Shown: positions 1-11,945, counted from the first letter of the stretch. The stretch: DNA of 64,000 nucleotides from Flaccisagitta enflata (GCA_965153355.1 OZ231126.1:32302001-32366000); one strand, 5' to 3'. The notes: a model not told the origin generated them from the letters alone. Program-made: numbers and translations.

Positions 1-774
1 TCATCAACGACGTGAGCAAAAAGGTCCATTTTCCCCAAGAAGTATTTTGCATGTCGACGTCGATGTCGACGTCAATGTTGATCGTTATCCTAATGTTTTT
101 TTTTCAAGTTGCATGACAAAATGAGAATATGAGAATATATGTCACTGACGACGACAATGACAACAACAATGACGTTGTCGATGTTGACGTCGACGGAGAT
201 GTCGAGAACAACTCTCAGGTTAATTCACATAGCCCCCTGACTGTCCATGTCAGAACTTTGGTTTTTAAATGCGCTATTTTAACTGTTTAAGCAGATAATT
301 TTTTCTACTGGTTGGCTAGTTTGTCTGTTGGTGTCTCCATACATTGAGGCTATTCAGAAATACAGTATTTGATATTTTTAAGATAAACTGAAACTAAAAC
401 TGATTGTATGATAATTTGACCCTATGACCCTATGACCCTATTAACTCGATTAGATCATATGCGCTTTCGTATCCCGAATTTTCTTTTCAAAAGGAAAAGA
501 AACACAAAAAGAATATTAAAAAAACACAACCCAGCCATTGTATTTTCCTTCAAGTAAAGACCTTGACACATACAAAGTTACAAACACATACAAAGTTACA
601 AACACAAACAAGGACAAGAGTTGTCCAATTGATACGTCCTCTTTGGATACCTGACATAAATAAATAAAACTTTGAAAAATCAATCAATTAATTGGACAGA
701 CAGTCAGACAGTCAGACATAGCTATTAACACACATTCCTTAAGGGATGCGAGGTGGTTCTCCATGATTGTCTTA
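1..774. other. Non-coding stretch, no gene seen
   Basis: No convincing reading frame, RNA gene or element end is visible. Positions 40-210 are enriched in GACGTC/GTCGAC-like words, giving a weak degenerate repeat. A short run of CCTATGA units lies near 418-442. The remainder is AT-rich unique-looking sequence. Confidence 0.5.
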
Positions 775-1039
775 GGGCGTGTTTCTGGTGAAGATGAAAA
801 ACGTGTTTGTTCCTGTGAAAAGCGTTTACAGCATGAACACATATCCCACGAGGGAGTGAGCGAAGTGAGTGAGCGAGCCCGTGAACAGAGAAAGCGTAGC
901 AAAACAGAGCGCTGCAGAGCGAGTGAGCAGAGTGAGCGGAGTGAGCGGAGTGAGCGGTACGAGCGAACGAATGTAGCGAGCGCTCGAGCGTCCGAGGGGC
1001 CCGTTAAAAACGCAATTGTCTGTGACTAGAAACCCGCCC
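775..1039 (+). mobile_element. Family C short element, copy 1
   Basis: This is a ~265-bp non-coding element. It opens with GGGCGTGTTTCTGGTGAAGA and closes with GTGACTAGAAACCCGCCC, so the ends form a ~15-bp imperfect inverted repeat. The core is a run of degenerate ~10-bp units of the type GAGTGAGCGA (850-970), then GGCCCGTTAAAAACGC. The same structure recurs at 18024-18268 and, inverted and truncated, at 11787-11945. The three-copy comparison is what supports a mobile element. Class is unknown; it codes for nothing. Confidence 0.6.
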
Positions 1040-1074
1040 TTATTCTGAAAAAAATCGCGCACACGAGCACTCTT

Positions 1075-1185
1075 AGACGTATATACCATTACTTAAGCCA
1101 TACAAATCGGAATTCTGCGTGTACACATGTATACCATCAAAGTCATACTAATCAGAATTCTGCGTGTACATAATGTATAATGTTT
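1075..1185. repeat. Two-copy ~52-bp direct repeat
   Basis: A unit ending in GGAATTCTGCGTGTACA is followed by a second copy ending in AGAATTCTGCGTGTACA. Both contain a TATACCAT start. No function is evident. Confidence 0.5.
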
Positions 1186-1343
1186 ACGAGTTCCCTTTTT
1201 TTGGTGCCATTGTTTGGTTTGTTTGGATTTAGCTTTGTAAATCTTTTTGCCGCATTTCCATTTTTTGGAGTGACAACTAAGTTGGTATTTGGACTCCAAA
1301 GGTTGTATTGGATTTTTGCGACCCTTGACTTGTGGCGTGGAAT

Positions 1344-1344
<1 letters not shown>

Positions 1345-1389
<45 letters not shown>
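1345..1389. repeat. Poly(A) run of about 45 bp
   Basis: An uninterrupted adenine homopolymer. No retrotransposed sequence was recognised directly upstream, so it is recorded only as a homopolymer. Confidence 0.9.
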
Positions 1390-1390
<1 letters not shown>

Positions 1391-1614
1391 GCGCCCTCTT
1401 TTCCTTATTCTTTGCCAACTGTTGTCATCGAAATGTTTATGCATTGAATGGAAATTATGAAATATTCTGATGTGCGCTGTTAAAAGTCAAACCTTTCGTC
1501 TATGCATGGACAAGCATTGTCTGTCTCTGACACGTACATGACCTAAACACTGCCATTATTTTCTCGTTGGTAATTTCCTTTCATGCATTCAAAGAGATAT
1601 ATGTCATTTAAATA

Positions 1615-3009
1615 CAGTTTAGCTTCACTAGAGCGCACCCGCTAATAAGGCATCCCTCGCTTCATGGCATGTTTTCAAAAGTCCCAACTTTTGTCCCTTA
1701 ATTCCTTTGTAGATAAGCCCCGTACATAGGGCACCCGCCTATTAGGCAAATTTCACTATAGCGCATGAAAAATGGGATTTTTGATAGATATTTTGCTCGC
1801 TTTGAAGGCATCAGACAAGCAAATTGAGGCGATGGCTAAAAAAAGGTTGGAAAAGAGGGCAAAATACCAATGAGGGAGAGGATTAAGAAGAAGAGTGAAA
1901 ACTCGATTTGCCAACGTCTCCATGTTGGTGTGCGAATGACATTTTCACCAAAAATAGTTGCTACCTTGCTAGGTTTAAGATCGATGAAAGAGACTTACTG
2001 TTACAAACATTCTTTTCACCCTGTCATATTCAACAAAGTATTTCTTGAAAAGACATAAGTTGGTAAACAAGATCTGTCCGCATTCTTCATGCGCTGAAGT
2101 CTCTTTACTAGTCTTTTTTTCTAGTCTTTTGGTATGTCAGGTGGCGAGCTGGTTAATGATAACGGTAAGGCTGTTTACAATCATTGCCTATTGCAAAAAG
2201 TAAAGGATGATCTAAATTAATTTTGTTGCCACTTCCAAGCATCCTGTTGGATTGTGTATCTAACCAACATATAGAATAACAGGATGTGCAAAAAATTTGG
2301 CAAAAACATAAAAGCACAAAAACCACACTTCTTGATAGCCCAGTAATACAAAATTTAGGGTGTAGCCTCCTAATTAGTTCTACTAGATGTTAGAATGTGC
2401 AGTTTTTCATAAGAATAATCTTGGTTGGCAAAGGAATGAATTTTGCTCTGGTCAAATTTTCCCATTTCACAGAATTTTTACCTGTAAAACAAAGCTGAGG
2501 AAATCAATCACTAAGCTTGATATTACATCCAAATCAGTATCCGAAAGTGGTCAATTCATCAAAGGGTAATCATCATAGAAGCAGTACAGTCATTCTGACT
2601 CAAAATTGGCTTCAAAACAATTGTAAAAAATCAAATAAAACAATATGAAAGTCACTATCAATTTTGTTTTGTTAATCCGAATTTATTTTCCCATAAGCAC
2701 CATAAATGGACCTTTCCTCCCCTCCATTGATTTCAATTCATGAATTCTTGCTGCCTGTGGGCAAATAATTATATGAAACTAAGCAACCCTCATATCAAAG
2801 CTATATTTTGATTTAAAAAATCATTTGAAAGCAGTTTAAAACTGTTCTTAGCAAAATTTTGCCAATTTTTTTGCACATCCTGTTAAGTATATTTGAACCT
2901 TATGTACTCAGTATCCTGCAAAAATGTACATGCTCGGCTATAAGGCACCTCGCCTAGAAGGCATGAAATCATCCGGTCCCTTGAGATGCCTTCTAGTGAA
3001 GCTTAACTG
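1615..3009. mobile_element. TA-flanked DNA element F9 (~1.4 kb)
   Basis: The left end reads TA then CAGTTTAGCTTCACTAG. The right end reads CTAGTGAAGCTTAACTG then TA. A terminal inverted repeat starting CAGT next to TA duplications is the hallmark of the Tc1/mariner/pogo superfamily. Both subterminal regions carry GGCA/TAAGGCA words. No intact transposase is present; a 62-codon open stretch at 1870-2058 is not recognisable. A second TA-flanked element (2279-2883) is nested inside. Confidence 0.7.
2279..2883. mobile_element. TA-flanked MITE F7 (605 bp) nested in F9
   Basis: The ends are ACAGGATGTGCAAAAAA at the left and a matching reverse complement ending GCACATCCTGT at the right. Each is bordered by TA (2277-2278 and 2884-2885). 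The inverted repeat is about 25-30 bp and the interior has no coding capacity. It is probably a non-autonomous Tc1/mariner-type element that inserted into F9. Confidence 0.7.
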
Positions 3010-3445
3010 TAGTTTTGTTACTTCATGATGAAGTTTATCGTCATTTGAAATATCATTTGGAAGTGTCACCATTTTGATAAACCTCAAATCTCGATCAAGA
3101 CATTTTCCGTTTCCACAACAACAGCTTCGTAGTCAATACAACTAAATCAACAACAACCATCAACACTTTCGCCGCCCTTCTACCACTACTACCACCGTCG
3201 TCGTCATCACAACGTCTATCACTACCGCGTTCACCTCAGTCGCATGTCGGTACTACTCATCACCGCCAACATGACCACCACCACCACTACATTTCGTTGC
3301 CAAAGCTCCGTTGAACAAAAGCTTTTTTTCTTTCTCAGTTTAAGAATCTATGAATCATTTGGATGTAATCCAAGGAGTGGAACCAAACCCGAAAAACAAC
3401 GAAATCAACAAAAAATACGGAAGACAGGAAAGAAAAGAGAGAGAA
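3010..3445. other. Spacer without recognisable gene
   Basis: Positions 3110-3300 are rich in CAACAA/ACCACC words (degenerate trinucleotides). The short open frames here are low-complexity and have no promoter or splice context. Confidence 0.4.
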
Positions 3446-3974
3446 ACTAGTCATCCTAGGATCGCAAATGGTCAGCGGTACCCGATGCCCCGCTGAGAGT
3501 GATCCAGTGAAGAAGTGGAGTGAGAGCAAAGGGCCAATGTTCAGTAGAATGAATTTCCAGATGTCCTGAGGGGGCATATTTCAGGCCTTAGATGACTGAT
3601 TTAGGTCCTCTGAAGGCATATTTAAGAGCTGGAGGGTAGAACTAAGGCTTGGAGAGCAGATTTGAGGTTTGGAGAGCAAATCTGAGGCATGGAGGGCTGA
3701 TTTGATGCAAGAAGGAAGATTGACAGTCTGCAGCTGGAGGGCAGATTTGAGATCTGGAGTGCAGATTTGAGGTGTGGAGGGCAGATCTGAGGCCAGGGGG
3801 ATGATTTGAAGCCTTAAGGGCTAAATTGAGGCCTGGTAGGGCTAATTCAAAGCCTTGATGGTCGATGGGGGGGGGTGGACGTACGGAAGGACAAAAAGAT
3901 GGACGGATGGATGTCTGGAAATTTCCCCCTGGGTTCTACAGGACATTGGCCCTTTGGGGCCGCTGCCCAAAAAG
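3446..3974 (+). mobile_element. Family B element, copy 1
   Basis: Family B has a one-sided ~85-bp head beginning ACTAGTCATCC. A ~50-bp inverted-repeat arm follows, containing the words AAAGGGCC, TGTCC and GGAAATTTCC. The core is made of ~20-bp units of the type GGAGGGCAGATTTGAGGC. The opposite arm ends in GGGGCCGCTGCCCAAAAAG. In this copy the left arm is worn (3535-3570), while the right arm at 3918-3974 is well kept. A GGAC-type simple repeat precedes the right arm. No coding capacity. Confidence 0.75.
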
Positions 3975-4166
3975 GGGGAAAAAGGAAGAAAAGAAAAAGA
4001 AACGTTCGCGTGTATTTATCTACTTATGTTTTTGTTAAGATCGAGCCTCAAATAAGTTAAGATGACCCCGATGTTGTTTTTTGACTCATGTTTTTTAAAA
4101 TCTTAATTATCTAAATCAAACTGCACAGCGATGACCTCTTGACGAATCTGTTCTTAATTGAATTGA

Positions 4167-4372
4167 ATTTTTATTCGCGTGCTACGCGTCTCTACACCCC
4201 GCTATGTTGGTCTGTCGGTCGGTTGGTCGGTTGGTCCCCTTTTAACTTTTTCGGCGTTTTTGAGCTTTTTGAGCATAGGGCTCCTGCCCAGATGCCCTAG
4301 TGACCTCCAGCACTGCTCCTGCCCACCCACACGCGACTAGGGTAGCCGTGTATCCGGCCTAGTTAGGTTCAG
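4167..4372 (+). mobile_element. Family A element, copy 1
   Basis: Family A opens with a T-run and a palindrome of the type AGTCGCGTGCACGCGACT. Next come GGTC/CGTC tetranucleotides and an AT-rich middle. It ends with the half-palindrome GCACGCGACT, a short hairpin and TTGTT. This copy has CGCGTGCTACGCG at the left (4174-4190), CGGTTGGT repeats, and at the right ACGCGACT followed by GCCGTGTATCCGGC. It is non-coding. Confidence 0.7.
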
Positions 4373-4581
4373 GCTTCCATTCGTTCGGTGAGTTCGTCGG
4401 TTTGTCCTTCTGTGACCAAGTTTGTTTCTTCGATGCTTGCACACAAATTGATAAGCCACTTGTCGGTCGGTCTGTTGTTCGCACTGTCGGTTAGTCAGAA
4501 AGTTCTTTTTAGGTGCCTTTTGTTTTTCCCTGCTTAGTTGATGCTTTGGCAGTGTGGCAGTGCGGCAGTGTGGCCGTTAGG

Positions 4582-5981
4582 GCCAACGGTTTTTGCATCA
4601 AATCAATTAAACACCCCAGCCTGCAGCTTTTTTAAACAGACTATGTCTATACTGTTGAAAACTACTCGCTATATGACTTTTCTCCGTTATTTAGAGGTGC
4701 CAGATTTGATATTTTGATCATAACTTGATGGTGGTTGTGGTAAAAATGTAAAATTTAGGTCATTTTGGCCGCCAAATTGGGCCACTTAGCCTTAGAAATC
4801 TAACCTAAAATCCATGAGATTATAAAACTAGAGCTCAAGATCTCACTAGTGGTGCAATCCGCATGTTTCTATCATTTTTCGTTTAGATTTGAGAGCATTT
4901 GAAAGATGGGAAAATGTGCTTCAATTTCAGTAGCATTTTGACATTAAATTTCAATATTTTGTGGCTTGGGATGGACCAATCTTCATAAAATTGATCAAAT
5001 TGAAGAGTTTTTGTTCTAGCTGATGGTAAAAGAATTTTTGATCGATATTGCCCCAAAATTTTAGAGACTGTGCCGATTTTGTAAATTGGTCAATTTTTGA
5101 TGAAAATAGTTACTTCCAATTCATAAAAAGACTTAAATCCATGAGCAAAATAAAGTACTGCTTAAAAAGCTAACCAATGGTGCAATTGGTGTCAATATGT
5201 TTTTGCATTTAGATTTTACAGAACTTCAAAGATCTAAGGGTATGTCAAAGTAACAATTTTTGGGTATTTCAATCTTTGAAGTTCTATAAAATCTAAATGC
5301 AAAAACATATTGACACGCCAATTGCACCACTGGTTAGCTCCTGAGCAGTACTTTATTTTGCTCATGGATTTTAAGTCTTTTTATGAATTGGAAGTGGCCT
5401 AATTTTTCATCCAAAATTGACCAATTTGCAAAAAAATCGACTTTTTTGCACCTGCTTCTACAGTCTCTAAAATTTTTGGGGGGCAATATCGATCAAAAAT
5501 TTTTTTACCATCAGCTAGAACAGGAAAAACTCTTCAATTTGATCACCAATTTTATGCAGATTGGTCCATCCAAAGCCGCAAAATATTGAAATTTGTGAAA
5601 AATGTCAAAATTGCTACTGAAATTGAAGCCGCAATTTTCCCATCAAACCCTTTCATCTTTGAAATGCTCTCAAATCTAAACGAAAAATGATAGAAACATG
5701 CGGATTGCACCACTAGTGAGATCTTGAGCACTAGTTTTATAATCTCATGGATTTTAGGTTAGATTTCTAAGGCTAAGTGGCCCAATTTGGCGGCCAAAAT
5801 GACCTAAATTTTACATTTTTACCTCAACCACCATCAAGTTATGATCAAAATATCAAATCTGGCACCTCTAAATCACGGAGAAAAGTCATATAGTGAGTAG
5901 TTTTTTACAGTATAGACATAGTCTGTTTAAAAAAGCTGCAGGCTGGGGTGTTCAATTGATTTGATGCAAAAACCACTGGCC
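4582..5981. mobile_element. Giant foldback F1 (~1.4 kb)
   Basis: The left arm (4582 to ~5235) is matched almost base for base by its reverse complement in the right arm (~5268 to 5981). Only ~33 nt of loop lie around 5250. Outer ends are GGTTTTTGCATCAAATCAAT and ATTGATTTGATGCAAAAACC. The arms contain modules such as GTGGTGCAATCCGCATG and ATCCATGAGATTATAAAACT that recur in foldback F3 (19.2-22.9 kb). The short open frame at 5383-5589 lies inside the arm and is not a gene. Target duplication is not clear. Confidence 0.8.
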
Positions 5982-6182
5982 GTTTTGTTGTGTGGATGTG
6001 TGACCGTTTGGATTCATGGCCTTGTTGACCTGTCATCGTGCTACCCTGTTGTTGTCTGACTGTGTTCATTTGGCTGCGTATCATTTGACTGCTTGGCAGG
6101 CTAACTACGTCTCTTTTTGCGTCATAGCTTTGTGGCTGCGTATCATTTGACCATATGGCAGGCTAAACACATCCCTTTGGGC

Positions 6183-6772
6183 TTTTTGGGCAGCGGCTCC
6201 AAAGGGCCAATGTCCAGTAGGACACAGGGGGAATTTCCATACGTCCGTCCTTCCGTCCGTCCTTCCGTCCTTCCGTCCGTCCCCCCCACGGGTGGCCATT
6301 GAGACCTCATATCCTCACTCTCAGGCCTGATTTAGGCCCTCTAAGCCCTCAAATTAGTTCTCCAGGCCTCAAATCAGCTCTTCGGGCCTCAAATCAGCTC
6401 TCCAGCCCTCAAATCAGCTCTCAAGGCCTCAAATCAGCTCTCAAGGCCTCAAATCCGCTCTCCAGACCTCAAATCAGCCTTCCAGGCCTCAAATCAGCCC
6501 TCCAGGCCTCAAATCTGCCCCCAAGGCCTAAAGCCTGCCCCAATACCTCAAATCTAATCTTCAGGCATAAATCTTCCCCCCAGACCTCAAACCCTGCCTC
6601 AATTACCTCTTAGGCCTGCTATATTCCCCCTCAGGACGTCTGGAAATTCCCCCTGTGTCCTACAGGACATCGGCCCTTTGGGGCCGCTGCCCTGCTCTCA
6701 CTCCACTACTTCACTTGGTCACCCCAAGCAGGGCATTGGGTACCGCTGACCATGTGGATCCTTGGATGACTA
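6183..6772 (-). mobile_element. Family B element, copy 2
   Basis: Inverted relative to copy 1. The CTTTTTGGGCAGCGGC arm is at 6183-6240 and a CGTC simple repeat at 6240-6290. The core at 6310-6610 holds 20-21-bp units of the type AGGCCTCAAATCAGCTCTCC. The second arm is at 6635-6700, and the head ends GGATGACTAGTTAG at 6772. The 104-codon open frame across the core (6299-6613) is a by-product of the unit length being close to a multiple of three. Confidence 0.8.
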
Positions 6773-7287
6773 GTTAGTTATGTGACTGCGTGTCATTTGA
6801 CTGTGTGGCAGGCTAACCACGCCGCTATTGGCTTAATAGTTATGTGACTGCTTGTCGTTTGACTGTGTCAGGTTAGTAATACTGCTATTGGCTCCGCAGT
6901 TGTGGCTGCGAGATAGTTTAGCTGTGGGGTCTAGAGCTCACATGGCCCACGCAAGATCTTGGAATATGATAAATGAAAGAAGTTTCAAACACGCTCCGCC
7001 AACGATGACAACTTGAAAAAAAAAAGCAAAATGAGAACAAGAAGGACACAATTAGGACAATCCGCTCCAACGTTGACAGCCCACTCTAGAAAAGAGACGA
7101 GAATATAATCAGGATTTTGATTTTTTGACAAAAGGAAACACCAGGATTGATAGTGTTACGAGGTGTTAGTCAACCATGACAAAGGTGTTAGTCTTCTACT
7201 GAAGATCATTTCGAATGGAATGACTAATCGACAATGACAAAATCATTTGACGAAAAAGATGAATGAAAACCAAAATATTATGTGGTA
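6773..7287. other. Spacer with no gene seen
   Basis: Two related blocks contain TTATGTGACTGCGTGTCATTTG-like text at 6778-6800 and 6838-6860. They resemble 6060-6160 on the other side of the B element, so a degenerate short tandem repeat was probably interrupted by that insertion. Nothing else is recognised. Confidence 0.4.
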
Positions 7288-7472
7288 TATCAGGTCTGGT
7301 ACACGGCTACCGAAGTCGCGTGCGGGTGGGCAGGGGCATGCAGTAATGTAAAAGGCTTATTTATGCATTTGAGCAGGAGCAGTATTGCGAAAGACGCCCA
7401 AAAACGCCAAAAACGCCGTAAAAGCAAACGGTGACCGACCAACCAACCAACATGGCACGCGACTGAAAACGG
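7288..7472 (-). mobile_element. Family A element, degenerate copy
   Basis: Reading on the minus strand, the 3' part is clear (GTACACGGCTACC, then GTCGCGTGCGGGTGGGCAGG). The 5' part keeps GGCACGCGACTGAAAACG at the right but has lost one half of the palindrome. The CGTC/GGTT repeats are present as CCGACCAACCAACC. Confidence 0.55.
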
Positions 7473-8608
7473 CAAAAACCATTGGATTGTTACTATAAGA
7501 TTGACCATGTCGGTTGTTCCGTCCATCATTTGGGTAGTGACAACGTTTTAAGTCGCACTCCAGCGACTCCAGACATCACAACGCCGTTCAGCGTGTTTTG
7601 GCGTAGGAGTACGAGTATTGTTCAATCAAAACATTCATTGGCAACATCAATTGTTTTTGAGCAATGGCCTTAATGGTCTGATTTATCAACGCCCAAACGC
7701 ATACATACAAGCTTGTCAGCCGTTCACCCAACCTTGCTCCTTTTCCCATCTTTTTGATCGACCGTTTTTTCTTTTTCTTTACCATCTTGGCCATAAATAT
7801 AAGAACAGCTTTAAAGTGTCATCACTCGCCTAATTTTAATCACAGAGAGATGATTTTTTTATCTTCAAAATTTGCATCTTCAAAAAATCTATCAAATGAG
7901 ACCAGGCTGGTTCCTCTATCTTTTTTCATTTAAAAATAACAGCCAAATGAATAAAACATTTGCTTTTTGCAAATGTGGTTTGGGAAATCTTTCTTAGTTT
8001 ATAGAGAATGGTGCACTGGCACACTGCGCCAAATATACTGTAAGATTAACAAGTTAAGCTCGTCTAGGGTTAGCCCACATCAATTTGGATCTCAATCCAA
8101 TTGAGAACTCAAAGATTCAAACGAAAAACCTGCCGAAACAGAGGAAAACAACATACAAAGCACGGCTGAAATGAATCGCATAGATGGTTTGAAACAGCAA
8201 TTCTTCAGAGTACCTCCAGTCTTTCTACGAGTCAATGCCAAAGTGAATGCAGGTGGTGGTGGGTGCCCAACATGGTCATACTAAATATTAGATGCAGTCT
8301 GATATGTTTGCTGATCACTTCTAGTCAATTATTCAACTTATACACCTACTCTTCTTACATTTATGGCCAAGATGGTAAATATGCATCTGCCCAAAAAGAA
8401 GAAAAAGATTTGTAAGTCTGGGATAAGAATTGATGCCGACAATTTGGACAAAATGTCGAGAAAAAAAATGACTCTTTTGGCCAGATGTTCTGTTTTTGAT
8501 GTCCCGTCCCCGTTTTTCTGTGTTTGCCTGCCATTTTCCATCTGTCCATCCATCTGTATCCCTGTCTGTAAATTCTATCTCGAGATGTCTCTAGCTCATC
8601 CCTTTTTA

Positions 8609-8610
<2 letters not shown>
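7473..8610. other. Spacer with no gene seen
   Basis: Unique-looking AT-rich sequence. Open frames here are below 75 codons and have no recognisable motif. A ~210-codon frame starting at 8363 owes most of its length to the microsatellite that follows and is not supported as a gene. Confidence 0.4.
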
Positions 8611-8810
<200 letters not shown>

Positions 8811-9269
8811 ACTTACTCATACATGCAGAGACAGAGTGTTGCGACAAATATGAGGGTCAAGTGATGACCTTTCCAGTTGTTTTTTTTTCCATTTTAGTGG
8901 CCGTCCAAGTGAGACAATGCACTTGCCATCATGAGCTGAATCTATCAAAACTTTCGCAGCTCGCTATAAACCAGTGCTTATCATAGAAAACGATTTGACA
9001 ATGATTGTTGTACAAGGAATATAAAAGAAAATTTACTAGCCAAAATGTTTCATTGTCATGAAAAACATTGATCTTGAAAAATAAAAAATGATTACAAAAA
9101 AAAAAACAAGAAAAAAAAACCCAAACAAATAAATGAAATAAAAATTTGTCATATCGATATCATCCCTCAGCGCCGTAACCTCGGCGCTCGTGAACTCTCC
9201 GGTGTTTCTCTACAATTCAAATTTTTTCGTTTATGCAAAAAGCCACTACACATCGATCGTGGCTAGACA
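8811..9269. other. Spacer with no gene seen
   Basis: AT-rich sequence with A-runs at 9095-9120. No element ends or coding region are recognised. Confidence 0.4.
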
Positions 9270-9590
9270 ACACACTAAGGGCTGCGGCATCACAACAAGG
9301 GGTATGGCAAGACAACAAGGGCTGCAGCATCACAACAAGGGGTATGGCACGACAACTACAGCTGTGGCATAACAACAAGGGCTGTTGTATCACAACAAGG
9401 GGTGTGGCAAGACAACAAGGGCTGCAGTATCACAACAAGGGGTATGGCAAGGTAACAAGGGCTGCAGCGTCACAACAAGGGGTATGGCACGACAACAAGG
9501 GCTGCAGTATCACAAAAAGTGGTATGGAAAGGTAACAAGGGCTGCAGCATCACAACAAGGAGTATAGCATGACAACTAGCATCACAACAA
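9270..9590. repeat. 40-bp minisatellite, about 8 units
   Basis: Each 40-bp unit is built from ACAACAAGGGCTGCAGCATC and ACAACAAGGGGTATGGCAAG, i.e. two related 20-bp halves. Units differ at a few positions (CAGCAT/CAGTAT, GGCAAG/GGCACG) and decay towards 9600. The open frames over it arise from the periodicity. Confidence 0.9.
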
Positions 9591-10022
9591 GGGCAGCGAA
9601 AACTCACTAAGGACAACGGCATGACAATAAGGACCGTGGATTAAAAAAAACAGCGACAGAAACAAAACAATGTCTGTATTGTGTGGCTACAGCCAGCATT
9701 GTAGTGTGGCTGTAGCCACTCTAAAGTTCAACTCGATCTTCAAATTAGTTTTTTGTTTTTTTGTGTTTTTTTTTTGTATTTCTTCCCATTTTCTTATTTT
9801 TTTTCTCTATACGGAAATCTTTTTATCTTTTCGGTAAATCTTCTCAAAGAATCTTCCTCTTTTTACGTGTATTTCCTCGGCATGGCAGATAACGCATAAT
9901 GTTTTATATTTTCTCGCGTTTTTATTCCTTCCATTCAAAGAGAGTGTGTGTGAATATATATTTATATTTCTAAAGATAAACATTCATGATTTATGTAGAA
10001 ATAAAACTTTTTTCTTTACATG

Positions 10023-10231
10023 TTTTTTAGTCACATGCACGCGACTCTATGACCCACTCTGTTTGTCCGTCGGTTGGTCCGTTGGTCGGTCCGTCACGCT
10101 TAATTTCTTTTCACCGTTTTACGTCATTTTAAGCAAAGACAATTTACATTTAGTCTTTTAGTCTTTTAGTCTTTTAGTCTTATATTCTTAACAACAACCG
10201 CACGCGACTGTAAGGTGTTGGCCTTGTTTTC
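10023..10231 (+). mobile_element. Family A element, copy with GTAAGG tail
   Basis: The 5' end is AGTCACATGCACGCGACT (10029-10046), followed by GTCGGTTGGTCC repeats. CTTTTAGT decamers lie at 10150-10180. The 3' end is GCACGCGACTGTAAGG, then a GTTGGCCTT end. In the TTGGCC-tailed subfamily the terminal hairpin is AAGG/CCTT. Confidence 0.75.
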
Positions 10232-10284
10232 TTGCTTGAAAGCGTGAGGAAGGAGAACGAGAATGTCGCTTCACTTTGTGTTAA

Positions 10285-10425
10285 CAAGTAGCAATTGAAT
10301 CAATGAATAAAGAAAAATCAAACAACTTTAAAAGTAGCAATTGAATCAATGAATAAAAGATAAACAACTTGACAAATAGCAATTGAATGAATGAATGAAT
10401 GAATGAATGAATGAATGAAGGAATG
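10285..10425. repeat. ~45-bp direct repeats ending in (GAAT)n
   Basis: AAGTAGCAATTGAATCAATG occurs three times (about 10288, 10333 and 10374). The last copy expands into GAAT tetranucleotides up to 10425. Confidence 0.7.
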
Positions 10426-10637
10426 AATTTAATTCAGAGACACGCATAAGTTACAACGTAATTGTAAAGAGCCATGGTTTATGGATAGCCCATGAAAGTC
10501 TAATAAAGCGCTAAGTCAAACAATTTCACAAGTTCCGGCCGATCATCATGATCAAATGATCAAATTTAAAACCTCACACTTATATTTTCTTAGTTCTTTA
10601 AATCCTCAAATGTCCGTTAAACTCTCTTTACGTCGCT

Positions 10638-10708
10638 CTGTCTGTCTGTGTGTCTGTCTGTGTGTGTGTCTGTGTGTCTGTCTGTGTGTGTGTCTGTGTG
10701 TCTGTCTG

Positions 10709-10766
<58 letters not shown>
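10638..10766. repeat. Microsatellite (TCTG)n with TGTG interruptions
   Basis: Pure TCTG runs at 10700-10766 are preceded by mixed TGTG/TCTG text. It is translated in several frames as Cys-Val or Leu-Ser-Val repeats, none of them a gene. Confidence 0.9.
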
Positions 10767-10767
<1 letters not shown>

Positions 10768-11167
10768 TGGTCCATAGCAAATTCATTGGAACAATCCATC
10801 CACACTTAATTCACATTTACCATTTTGAAAATGATAGTCTACTACACATTTTCTCTTCTTTCTTTTCCCTTCTTACTCGCTCAAATGTAAGCACACGTTA
10901 GCTTTGCCGGTCCTTTTTTCTTCATATGTTTCTTCACGTCCTTTCTTCCAACTTTCACACGTTCTACTCAAATTCGGGTGTTTTTATCGAAAGGCCAATG
11001 GAGGTCGAGGGGTGGTGGGGGTGATGATGGTGGTTGTGGTGATGGCGGAGGAGGAGGAGGAGGAGGAGGCCAACGGAGGTCGAAGGAATCGCGAACACGT
11101 TTTCTTCCCTCTCAGACTCATGCCCCTTGTCATACTTTCTTTCCCTTGATTTTCTTATCTCTACAAC

Positions 11168-11391
11168 TTTTTTTAGTCGCGTGCACGCAACTCTTTGACC
11201 CGCTCTGTCCGTCTGTCGGTCCGTTGGTCCGTTGGTCCGTCGGTCCGTCGGTCCGTCGGTCACGCTTAGTTTTTTTTTGTAGTTTTACGTCATTTTGAGT
11301 CATTTTAAGTAGTGTTTTAGTCTTCTAGTCTTTTAGTCTTTTGGTCTTATGGTCTTAACAACCGCACGCGACTGTAAGGTGTTGGCCTTAT
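11168..11391 (+). mobile_element. Family A element
   Basis: The 5' palindrome is AGTCGCGTGCACGCAACT (11175-11192), followed by tandem CGGTCCGT words. A TTTTAGTCTT decamer run precedes the 3' half-palindrome GCACGCGACTGTAAGG and the tail TGTTGGCCTTA. Closely related to the copy at 10023. Confidence 0.75.
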
Positions 11392-11786
11392 TTCCATCAT
11401 TACTCCTTTTGGGCAACGGACTCAAAGTGCCCAATAAATCATATGCTTTCACTTTTAGAATGATAAATGTTTCTTTTCTTTCATCCTTTGTTATTTAAAG
11501 ATGATCAGACTCGATCCACAAAAAAGAGAGCAGAGTTTGTATATCCATTTGTCAGTATGTCAGTGTACTGATGACCATCTAACGATTTTGCGACGATTTT
11601 TTGTCTTCTTTCCATTCTTCGTGCGTTTTATGTCCTTTTTTGTCACAGAAACTGCTTCTGACAGAAACCTTTTCCTTTTTTCCTCCTTTTCTCAATTTAA
11701 ATCTTCGCCTTCTGTTTAAGACAAGTCTTACGCTTCCTTATGTCGGCAAATGATAAGACATCACTGTCAGGGTCACTGTCATGTCA

Positions 11787-11945
11787 GGGCGCGTTTCTAG
11801 TCACAGACACTCGGTCGCTCGCTACATTCGTTCCCTCGCATCTCTCACTCCGCTCACTCACCTTCCAGCGCTCCACTTCGCTACATTGATTTTGCTACAC
11901 TTGCTTCATTTTGTTTGCTTCACTCGCTTGCTCTATTTTCGGGCT
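11787..11945 (-). mobile_element. Family C element, truncated inverted copy
   Basis: Begins with GGGCGCGTTTCTAGTCACAG, the reverse complement of the family C right end. It runs through TCACTCCGCTCACTC-type units and loses similarity near 11945. It lies ~130 bp upstream of the tetraspan gene start. Confidence 0.55.

Noticed and set aside
418-442. Telomere-like CCTATGA repeats
   Set aside because: Only three short units, not a known telomere motif, internal in the window.
9270-9590. CRISPR-like array
   Set aside because: The 40-bp units are directly tandem with no unique spacers, in a eukaryotic repeat-rich setting.
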